A stretch of DNA of 11,223 bases, taken from contig JACPSF010000425.1 in the NCBI GenBank assembly GCA_016193385.1, forward strand, positions 1-11,223, read 5' to 3'. A program made the translations under genes and the position numbers. Under the pieces are notes generated by a model that searched no databases, was not told where the DNA came from, and was given only the letters and a program-made list of their open reading frames with translations. Below, one piece after another: positions 1 through 5,280 of this stretch. The DNA comes from Deltaproteobacteria bacterium. Lineage in GTDB: Bacteria; Desulfobacterota_B; Binatia; UBA9968. Within the stretch, counting starts at the first letter, position 1, and the number at the start of each line of letters is the position of its first letter.

Positions 1-107
1 CAAGGAGCGATAAGCGTCTGTTAGCTCCTTCAGCGCAGAAGAATTTACGGAAGCTTTTACGGATGAATACCGGCTTCGTGCCGAACTGGCATGTTCCGGT
101 GCGCGGA
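1..107. other. Downstream edge of the Grd-like operon; no gene start seen
   Basis: This stretch follows the stop codon of the second solute-binding protein gene on the minus strand. Two minus-strand frames stay open to the window edge, but neither contains an ATG, GTG or TTG at a sensible distance from a Shine-Dalgarno-like sequence, so I call no gene. One of these frames could be the beginning of a next operon gene whose start lies outside the window. A 7-bp inverted repeat, AAGGAGC (2-8) with GCTCCTT (24-30), has an inner 3-bp TAA/TTA pairing (11-13 with 21-23). No U-tract is visible beside it, so it cannot be called a terminator. Confidence 0.3.
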
Positions 108-1115
108 TCAGCGGCCTCGATACAGGGCGTCCACAAAGCCGCTCTCGGCGATCTCTCTGATATATCGGGAGTCGAGAAAGCGCTGGGGCGTTATCCCCGA
201 CGGGAGCGGACGGCTTGCCGCTATCTCCTCAAGAATGGTCTGCATCCCTTCCAGAGGAATTTCCGGGGCCCGCTTGACGTACCTGTTTGCATAGATTTCG
301 TAAACCTGTTCGGTGTCCGGTGTAGTTTTGACCTTGGTGTACTTCTCAATGGTGGCCAGGGCCAGACGCTTGTCAGTCTTGAAACGGTGAATGCCCTCCG
401 TAAACGCTTTCAAGAAGCGGTTTGCTACGTCGGGCCGGCTCTGGAGAAAGGATTGCCGGGCGGCAACCGATCCATAGACATAGGGCAGGCCCATGGCGGA
501 AACATCGGCCAAGCGCGTAAACCCTTCCTTCTGAGCTCTGACGGTAAAGGGCCCCGTATTGAGGACACCGGTCTGAATAGAGCCCCCCTTGAGAGCCGCA
601 AACAATTCCGGCTGTCCTCCCGTTTGAAAAATGACCACATCCCCTTCCGGCCTTAACCCCCACTTCTTGAGAACGTAACGTGCCACGAAATGCGTCGTGG
701 ACCCGATGCGGGTTACCCCCATTTTAGTGCCCTTCAGTTGAGAGGCCTCTTTAAGGGTTGGGACAGCCCAGATTTCGAACGGGAGAAGATCAATAGTGGC
801 GCCGAGGAGAACCACGTCCGACCCTGACAAGTTAGCCGCGACCACGTTTCCCGCACCGGTAAAGGCTATCTGCACATCCCCGGCGATGAGAGCCGAGGTG
901 GAGAGAGTTCCTCCTGAAAGGTAGAGAAGTTCCACATCAAGGTTATACTTCCTAAAAATTCCCGCCTCCTGGGTCACCCAGAGCGGGCCATACATCAAGC
1001 TGATAGCCGTGTAAACGATGCGCAGAGGCTCGGCATAGACCGGTGCTAAGCCGCCCAGAAGCGTTGTCACGAAAATAAGGAAAGACAGGAAAGCAGATCG
1101 GATTGTCAAGGCCAC
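108..1115 (-). CDS. NMT1/THI5-like ABC-type solute-binding protein (second of the operon)
   Basis: This is a periplasmic solute-binding protein of the NMT1/SsuA/TauA class, which captures a small organic solute outside the inner membrane and delivers it to an ABC permease. I chose the GTG at 1115, which lies 2 nt after the stop of the upstream GrdE-like gene and gives 335 residues with a clean signal peptide: a basic start (ALTIRS), a hydrophobic core and an A-x-A-type site ending PVYA before EPLRIVYTA. An in-frame TTG at 1133 gives 341 residues but overlaps the upstream gene by 16 nt. The mature part shows family hallmarks: the early PLWVTQEAGIFRKYNLDVEL segment, LKGTKMGVTRIGSTTHF in the middle, and RYIREIAESGFVDALY at the C-terminus. 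It is an end-to-end paralogue of the binding protein at 3800-4807. Substrate is not deducible; no permease or ATPase gene is visible. Confidence 0.85.
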   Translation of the reverse strand: MALTIRSAFLSFLIFVTTLLGGLAPVYAEPLRIVYTAISLMYGPLWVTQEAGIFRKYNLDVELLYLSGGTLSTSALIAGDVQIAFTGAGNVVAANLSGSDVVLLGATIDLLPFEIWAVPTLKEASQLKGTKMGVTRIGSTTHFVARYVLKKWGLRPEGDVVIFQTGGQPELFAALKGGSIQTGVLNTGPFTVRAQKEGFTRLADVSAMGLPYVYGSVAARQSFLQSRPDVANRFLKAFTEGIHRFKTDKRLALATIEKYTKVKTTPDTEQVYEIYANRYVKRAPEIPLEGMQTILEEIAASRPLPSGITPQRFLDSRYIREIAESGFVDALYRGR

Positions 1116-1117
1116 TG

Positions 1118-2431
1118 TCAGTACACCTTGCAAGCGTAGTTCATCCGGCCAAACCAGTCCAGGCCCTCGGTAATACCCAATCGGCCGTCCAGTAGAAGCT
1201 CACTCCAAGGAGACACAGACTCTCCCCCATTTATTGTAATGAACTGATGATCTGTAAGTCCGATAACCTTGGCCGGCGCTGGTATCTTGACCTTGCGGTC
1301 CAGACTGCATGTGCTCACAATAGCGTCCGCCTCCGGCAGGTGGAAAGCGAGCGGTGGCTCAGTCCCCTCGCGACCGCCCCACTCCGGTCCCACCATGACC
1401 GTTTTCACGCCCTTCCTTTCGCAGGCCTTCAGCGTTAGCATCACTTCAACCATATTGTTCCCCGATGGGCTAGTTCTTGAAGTGATGGCACCATCGGCCC
1501 CCAATAGCCTTGCCATTTGGGAAGTGACTTCGGCGGTGACATGCTTGCCAAACTCCGATAGAAACCGGGTCCTCTGCAGAATGACACCCAGAAAGTTTAG
1601 TCGTTTCCCGTGCTCTCTATAGAGAGTAAGAAGTATCGAGTTATTCATTAAGCCCCACGTGCTTTCCCTGCTCGAAGTCCCTCTACGCGCATCTCTGGTC
1701 AAAGCCCCGTCAAGGAGCTCGTTGGGATGAATGAAGGTCGGCAGGGAATCCTCAACCGGCAATCCATAGAGCTCTACGCTTGAATGGGGCTGATGCATGC
1801 CAACACGAAATGTTATAAAGCTGAAAATATACACCACGCGGGGGAGGGAAGGATCCACTTTGAACAGCTCGAAAACCTCCGTACTCTCAGGAGTCTTATC
1901 CTTGACAGTCTCAGCCAATCGTTGTGCGACCCTCAACTCAGCCGTCTGAAACGCGCTGTGGGCATCTCGCTCGCTCACGCCATCGATAAGTTTCAGTATC
2001 AAAACAATATTGAGGGTGGATCCCAGTGGGGTCAGCCGCGATGCCGGCCCCCACATATCCACGATTCCCGTATTCCCTGCGGCTGTCCCGCTTGGAATAG
2101 TCGGGCGATAATCTCCTGACGTCATCACCGTGACACCGGATAGTCTATGGGTTCCACCGTCGCCCACAGTTTCGACCGGCCCGAGAATCCCCGGGAAAAC
2201 ACACCCCCGCCCCGACACCTTTACTCGCGGCTCCACGACATCGCGAACATTCACGATCCTTGTCTGCTCGTCGGGGAACACCACGTCCAAGTCGGCCGAT
2301 GCGATTCGCTTGTCATTCAACACGAGTTCTAGCAGCTCTTCCTTATCGAAACTCAGCACTCCATTTGCATAGCCGGTCCGCGTGCCCAGTCGAACATTTC
2401 TCACCGGGAAGTTTGCCAGTTCTAACTTCAT
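1118..2431 (-). CDS. GrdE-like component B alpha/beta proprotein of a glycine/betaine/sarcosine reductase-type system
   Basis: This resembles GrdE (also GrdG/GrdI and, more distantly, PrdA), the non-selenium subunit of the substrate-binding component B in Stickland-type reductases. In those enzymes the proprotein is cleaved to create a pyruvoyl group that holds the amine substrate. Family features are the N-terminal MKLELANFPVRNVRLGTRT, VEPRVKVSGRGCVFPGILGP near residues 67-86, IDGVSERDAH near 150-158, and LYREHGKRLNFLGV near 270-283. The ATG at 2431 is chosen because it has GAGGT upstream and forms a TGATG stop/start overlap with the GrdB-like gene; a TTG one codon earlier is possible. The 437 residues fit the family (about 430). 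The stretch where classical GrdE carries its pyruvoyl-forming cysteine reads RDARRGTSSREST (about 246-258) and has no cysteine. The remaining cysteines are at 77, 337, 375 and 434. The assignment to this superfamily is firm; activity and substrate are open. Confidence 0.83.
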   Translation of the reverse strand: MKLELANFPVRNVRLGTRTGYANGVLSFDKEELLELVLNDKRIASADLDVVFPDEQTRIVNVRDVVEPRVKVSGRGCVFPGILGPVETVGDGGTHRLSGVTVMTSGDYRPTIPSGTAAGNTGIVDMWGPASRLTPLGSTLNIVLILKLIDGVSERDAHSAFQTAELRVAQRLAETVKDKTPESTEVFELFKVDPSLPRVVYIFSFITFRVGMHQPHSSVELYGLPVEDSLPTFIHPNELLDGALTRDARRGTSSRESTWGLMNNSILLTLYREHGKRLNFLGVILQRTRFLSEFGKHVTAEVTSQMARLLGADGAITSRTSPSGNNMVEVMLTLKACERKGVKTVMVGPEWGGREGTEPPLAFHLPEADAIVSTCSLDRKVKIPAPAKVIGLTDHQFITINGGESVSPWSELLLDGRLGITEGLDWFGRMNYACKVY

Positions 2432-3765
2432 CAAAATACCTCAAGGTCCGGCACAAATTCAGTGGGGCCGCTGACATCCGTTTCAAGAGCTCTGAGGGCG
2501 GTCTTGACAATTTCCCGCCGTACCAGTCGGTCACGTTCCTCAGGCAGGTTGGGATCGCCGCAGGGATGCGGGATCTTGACTCCACGGATTATCCGGCTGG
2601 CCTTTGCTTGCTGCGCCACCATAACCATTGCGGTGATGACTCCCGCTGGTATACCTTCTTTCTCGATCTCCTTAGCGATCACAGCGCCGCTGCGAGTGCA
2701 GGTACCTCAGGTGGGGACGACTAACGCGGCGTTTACGCCGGCAGCCTTCAGGTCGCGGGCAATCCGCCTACCTATCCCCATCATATCAGCAACTTTTCCG
2801 CCAACGCCCGGCGATGAATAGAAATAAGGATATAGCCCGGCGAATGCGCCTTCCCTTTCTAATTCCCGGCACGCATCGACCGGAACGCCATAATTAGGAT
2901 TGTCGGCCATGTAGCCGGTAACATATCCAGCGTGAAGGACATCCCACCTTTTATCCTTCATAGAGTTCAAGCTGTCGATCGAGTATTTGCCAAACTGCGT
3001 ATTGTTTATAGATTTCAATCTGTCCGGATTCCCCTCCGACACCACACCACTGGTGGTCACCAGGGCCAGATGGACCTCCTCCGGATTGGTGATTTTGGGA
3101 GCGATAGGGGTCGGCTCAAGAGTTTCATAGACTATCTCGGAAACAAAAGGTTGGCCGGCCAGCTTATCCAGCAACATCTGAACAGCCCTTTCCGCGCCAC
3201 TCTTATCTACGGCCTCCTCGGCTCGAATACCTCGGGGAATGTAACCCTCCTCGGCTGCCGAGCCCAGAGTCAAACCGGCGGCCAGCTTCGAAACGGAGCG
3301 TGCCATTTTTGATAACGCACCCTCCATGCCCACCACGCTCTCTGTCGACGAGAAAAAGAAGACCTTTCCGTCCTTGTACTGCCTATATCCCTCTACGCCC
3401 GGATTTTCGACACTCATCGCACCAACGCAATAGAGCCCGGCCGAAGCGCTCAAAAAGTGACACACCTCCGAACACATAAAACCATATCGGCCCGCTTCAA
3501 AGGCAGGACCGGCCACCACTAGCTCAACCTCGTAGTTCCTGGCAATCTGGAGAACCGATGCTAGTGCCTCTTCGCGATGCTCGCTGAAATAGTTATCGCC
3601 ACAGCACGCGGTAACGACAATATCTGCGGCGTCCCCAAGCAAAACTTTCAGCCGTCGGCCCGGACCGACCGGACCTTCAACGGGAGATACGGGCAAGTTC
3701 GCCTTCTCCTCACCCCCTTTCCCGGCAAAATACTGATTCATAAAATGCATGACGCGAACCTGCAT
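2431..3765 (-). CDS. GrdB-like selenoprotein with in-frame UGA (selenocysteine 353)
   Basis: This is a GrdB/GrdF/GrdH-type component B selenoprotein, which in characterised members attacks the carbon bound to nitrogen of glycine, sarcosine or betaine through a selenol. The frame runs from ATG 3765 to the TGA at 2433-2431 and contains one internal TGA (2709-2707) at codon 353. Read as selenocysteine it gives T-U-G-T-C-T-R-S-G-A, the family UxxC redox motif with C356, in a 444-residue protein of normal family length. Both sides match GrdB: MHFMNQYFAGKGGEEKANLP and EGPVGPGRRLKVLLGD before the TGA, MGIGRRIARDLKAAGVNA just before it, and IPHPCGDPNLPEE with ALRALETDV after it. Further cysteines lie at 54/55, 98, 102 and 113. 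Standard gene calling would truncate it at 352 residues. It follows the first binding-protein gene by 34 nt and shares one base with the GrdE-like gene. Expression would need SelA-D, not in the window. The substrate is unknown. Confidence 0.88.
2679..2709 (-). promoter_or_regulatory. Selenocysteine UGA with SECIS-like hairpin
   Basis: The recoded TGA is at 2709-2707 on the minus strand. Eleven nucleotides after it a 7-bp stem begins: UCGCAGC (2695-2689) pairs with GCUGUGA (2685-2679), including one G-U pair, around a GGC loop (2688-2686). The loop starts 18 nt after the UGA and begins with G. This fits the bacterial SECIS rules as I recall them: a short hairpin just downstream, the apical loop about 16-37 nt from the UGA, and a G among the first loop bases. 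It would be the SelB binding site. The hairpin is read by eye; folding energy was not computed. Confidence 0.6.
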
Positions 3766-3787
3766 TTCAGTTATCTACCTTTCCGGC

Positions 3788-3801
3788 AGCCGGTTCCGGC
3801 T
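3788..3801 (-). repeat. Intercistronic hairpin between the first binding-protein gene and the GrdB-like gene
   Basis: AGCCGG and CCGGCT flank a 2-nt centre and overlap the stop codon of the upstream solute-binding protein gene. In RNA a 5-bp GC-rich stem with a GAAC loop can form. No U-tract follows, so it is not a terminator. Such hairpins after binding-protein genes can stabilise the upstream message so that more binding protein than enzyme is made; that role is inference here. Confidence 0.4.
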
Positions 3802-4807
3802 ACCTGGCGTATAGGGAATCGATAAATCCCGAAGCCTCGATCTTCTGGACAAAGGAATTGTCGAAGAATTCCTCCGGTCTCGTCTGTTTTGCCCTGGGAT
3901 TCCTGGCCACATCCAGCACGGCCTTCACTTCCGCCGCTGTCATCAAAGGAACCTTGGGGAAAACATCCGCGTACTCCTCGTAGACCGCTTCAAGAATCTG
4001 CCGGTTGTCCGTCTTCAGGAACTTCCCCATTGCCCTCATTGTGGTCTCTTTGTCTTTGCGGATAACGGATATCGCCTCGATATGGGCGCGGACGAATCGA
4101 AGGACCGCCTCGCCGTTTTCCCGGGCCACCTTGCGATGGGCGAGCAGACCCACAAAGAGAAATGGTATCCGCAAGCTGGTAATATCGACAATTTGCTTGA
4201 GACCTGCGGCCCTGGCCTGGATCGTCGTCGGAGCCGACATGATGCCGGCGGCGGCATTGCCTGATTTTACGGCGCTCAGCAACGCGGGCATGGTTCCGGC
4301 ATACATTATTTTTACATCCTTATCAGGGACCAGCCCGGAACGGGTCAAAAGGATACGGGTGGCGTAGTCTGTGGAGGCAGCCGCCTGGGTGGCGGCCACT
4401 ACCTTTCCTTTCAAGTCACCCACCGATTGGATACGGGGGTCGCCGTAAAGGTGGAAAACGAAAGTCGGGGTTCCGGTGGCCACATAGACCAAGTTCGCCC
4501 CCTCCAGATTGGCATCGATGCCCTGGTTTCCGACCAGCCCGATGTCCTCAGTCTCCCCAACCATGGCCTGAACTGAGGTCGTGGCTGCAAGGTAGTTGAG
4601 CTGAACCTCCAGGCCATGCTTGGTAAACAAACCCGCCTCTTGCGCTACCCATATGGGAGCCATCGATCCGCCGATCGCGTTGTAAACCGCACGCAACCGC
4701 AGGGTCTGAGTAGAATCGGCACCCAAACAGATCTTCGAGGCACTCACGAGGGCCGTGGCCAGGACGAAACCAAGGGCCAAGCATGTGGTCTTTTGCGCAC
4801 TGCTCAT
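3800..4807 (-). CDS. NMT1/THI5-like ABC-type solute-binding protein (first gene of the operon)
   Basis: A second periplasmic solute-binding protein of the NMT1/SsuA/TauA class, 335 residues, and the promoter-proximal gene of the Grd-like operon. The ATG at 4807 has a strong purine-rich Shine-Dalgarno sequence (GAGGAGGAGAG) about 7 nt upstream. Residues 1-30 form a Sec signal peptide with a hydrophobic core (LALGFVLATALVSA) and likely cleavage after CLGA. The mature domain shows the family pattern: APIWVAQEAGLFTKHGLEVQ, then VGDLKGKVVAATQAAASTDY, and a C-terminal SFVQKIEASGFIDSLY. It is a clear paralogue of the protein at 108-1115, so the operon carries two copies flanking the reductase subunits. 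The two may differ in specificity. The ligand cannot be inferred from sequence; membrane and ATPase partners are not visible. Confidence 0.87.
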   Translation of the reverse strand: MSSAQKTTCLALGFVLATALVSASKICLGADSTQTLRLRAVYNAIGGSMAPIWVAQEAGLFTKHGLEVQLNYLAATTSVQAMVGETEDIGLVGNQGIDANLEGANLVYVATGTPTFVFHLYGDPRIQSVGDLKGKVVAATQAAASTDYATRILLTRSGLVPDKDVKIMYAGTMPALLSAVKSGNAAAGIMSAPTTIQARAAGLKQIVDITSLRIPFLFVGLLAHRKVARENGEAVLRFVRAHIEAISVIRKDKETTMRAMGKFLKTDNRQILEAVYEEYADVFPKVPLMTAAEVKAVLDVARNPRAKQTRPEEFFDNSFVQKIEASGFIDSLYAR

Positions 4808-4827
4808 GATCGCTCTCCTCCTCTCTG

Positions 4828-4843
4828 CACCGTTCGAAAGGTG
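4828..4843. promoter_or_regulatory. Near-perfect 16-bp dyad at the predicted transcription start of the Grd-like operon
   Basis: CACCGTTCGAAAGGTG has seven of eight complementary half-site positions, the exception being a G/A mismatch. It lies just downstream of the -10 hexamer and upstream of the Shine-Dalgarno sequence of the first binding-protein gene. The position is what one expects of a repressor operator, though an RNA hairpin is the alternative. No regulator gene is visible in the window. Confidence 0.35.
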
Positions 4844-4848
4844 AAATC

Positions 4849-4877
4849 ATTTTATTTCTGCCTCTCGTTTATTACAA
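4849..4877 (-). promoter_or_regulatory. Sigma70-like promoter of the Grd-like operon
   Basis: On the minus strand TTGTAA (4877-4872) is separated by 17 nt from TAAAAT (4854-4849). The -35 matches four of six and the -10 five of six consensus bases. Transcription would start near 4842, giving a leader of about 35 nt before the ATG at 4807. No comparable promoter is seen between the four downstream genes, which are 34 nt apart or less. Confidence 0.5.
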
Positions 4878-4954
4878 GCATTTTTAGGTATTGCTGTCGG
4901 GCGCGCAAACCGACCGTTGCGGACCTGCACGTAGTCGACACAACGCTCAGAGAC

Positions 4955-4987
4955 GAGCTCGTTCAAGAAGGATTCTTTGACCAGCTC
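4955..4987. repeat. REP-like imperfect inverted repeat
   Basis: Two 15-nt arms (4955-4969 and 4973-4987) are complementary at 12 of 15 positions around a GGA centre and could form a cruciform or hairpin. The right arm continues into AGCTCAGAATGACA, which resembles palindromic intergenic repeats (the GTCATTCTGAGC...GAATC type) that I recall being scattered through many bacterial genomes. It lies in the spacer upstream of the Grd-like operon promoter. Confidence 0.45.
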
Positions 4988-5032
4988 AGAATGACAAGCC
5001 GCTGAGCCGGCCCTTTGGAAAAACTGAGCAGT

Positions 5033-5094
5033 AGAGCAATGGACCGCAATGTCGCTCCGGTCCGTTGTTCCATTGTCCCATGCTCCATTGCTCT
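5033..5094. repeat. Spacer element bounded by perfect 11-bp inverted repeats
   Basis: AGAGCAATGGA (5033-5043) and TCCATTGCTCT (5084-5094) are exact reverse complements enclosing 40 nt. Inside, GGACCG (5041-5046) and CGGTCC (5058-5063) form an alternative competing hairpin, and short CAATGGA-like words recur. No coding frame is convincing. It may be a small repeat element or part of the 3' end of the tRNA transcript. Confidence 0.4.
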
Positions 5095-5117
5095 AAATTT
5101 TTGCTGCGCAAAAATTT
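5095..5117 (-). repeat. Perfect AT-rich palindrome immediately after the tRNA
   Basis: AAATTTTTGC (5095-5104) and GCAAAAATTT (5108-5117) form a perfect 10-bp stem with a 3-nt loop, sharing one base with the CCA end of the tRNA. On the minus strand the first T-run follows the tRNA acceptor directly. It may act in transcription termination or tRNA 3'-end processing, but it lacks the GC-rich stem plus U-tract of a standard intrinsic terminator. Confidence 0.4.
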
Positions 5118-5193
5118 GGTGGGCCCACCTGGATTCGAACCAGGGACCTACCGGTTATGAGCCGGTGGCTCTAACCAGCTGAGCTATGGGCCC
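5117..5193 (-). tRNA. tRNA with CAU anticodon: tRNA-Ile2 (lysidine type) or elongator tRNA-Met
   Basis: A 77-nt cloverleaf with encoded CCA. The acceptor stem GGGCCCA pairs fully with TGGGCCC, the D-arm contains AGCTCAGCTGGTTAGAGC, and the T-arm contains GGTTCGAATCC. The anticodon stem ACCGG/CCGGT carries the loop CTCATAA, with anticodon CAT at 5159-5157. It is not the initiator, since base 1 pairs with base 72 and the anticodon stem lacks the three G-C pairs. The C4-G69 and C5-G68 pairs and the CTCATAA loop resemble tRNA-Ile2, whose C34 is modified to lysidine by TilS, so I lean to Ile over Met. It lies 87 nt after rpoD on the same strand and may be cotranscribed. Confidence 0.95.
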
Positions 5194-5208
5194 GTCGAAA
5201 GAAACAAG

Positions 5209-5243
5209 TTCTGAGTTGTGAGTTTTTAGTTTTGAGTTCTGAA
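5209..5243. repeat. Degenerate heptanucleotide tandem repeat (five units)
   Basis: Five consecutive 7-nt units, TTCTGAG, TTGTGAG, TTTTTAG, TTTTGAG and TTCTGAA, occupy the spacer between the tRNA and rpoD. On the minus strand they read as CTCARAA-type units. No gene or standard regulatory motif is evident. The unit count could vary between strains. Confidence 0.6.
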
Positions 5244-5280
5244 GATAGCAAGTTTAGAGATAAACCGCCAACACCGCAGA

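Noticed and set aside
63..656. Plus-strand frame of 197 codons opposite the second binding-protein gene
   Set aside because: It is antisense to a clear SBP gene, has no ribosome site, and its translation resembles no family.
2431..2682. Separate 83-residue gene beginning at a GTG (2682) after the GrdB-like stop
   Set aside because: It is in the same frame as the upstream gene, directly after the UGA, and contains the conserved GrdB C-terminus; it is the second part of one selenoprotein.
2707..3765. Truncated or pseudogenised GrdB
   Set aside because: There is no frameshift and no other stop; the only interruption is a UGA exactly at the family selenocysteine site, with a SECIS-like hairpin.
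4616..5005. Plus-strand frame of 129 codons running from the binding-protein gene into the spacer
   Set aside because: It is antisense to the SBP signal peptide and crosses the promoter and the REP-like hairpin; no recognisable protein.
4955..5117. CRISPR array in the repeat-rich spacer
   Set aside because: The repeats are inverted and unequal in length; there are no regularly spaced direct repeats and no cas genes.
5095..5117. Rho-independent terminator of the rpoD-tRNA transcript
   Set aside because: The stem is almost entirely A-T and is not followed by a U-tract, so only a hairpin is claimed.
5117..5193. Initiator tRNA-fMet
   Set aside because: Position 1 pairs with position 72 and the anticodon stem is ACCGG/CCGGT, without the three consecutive G-C pairs typical of initiators.
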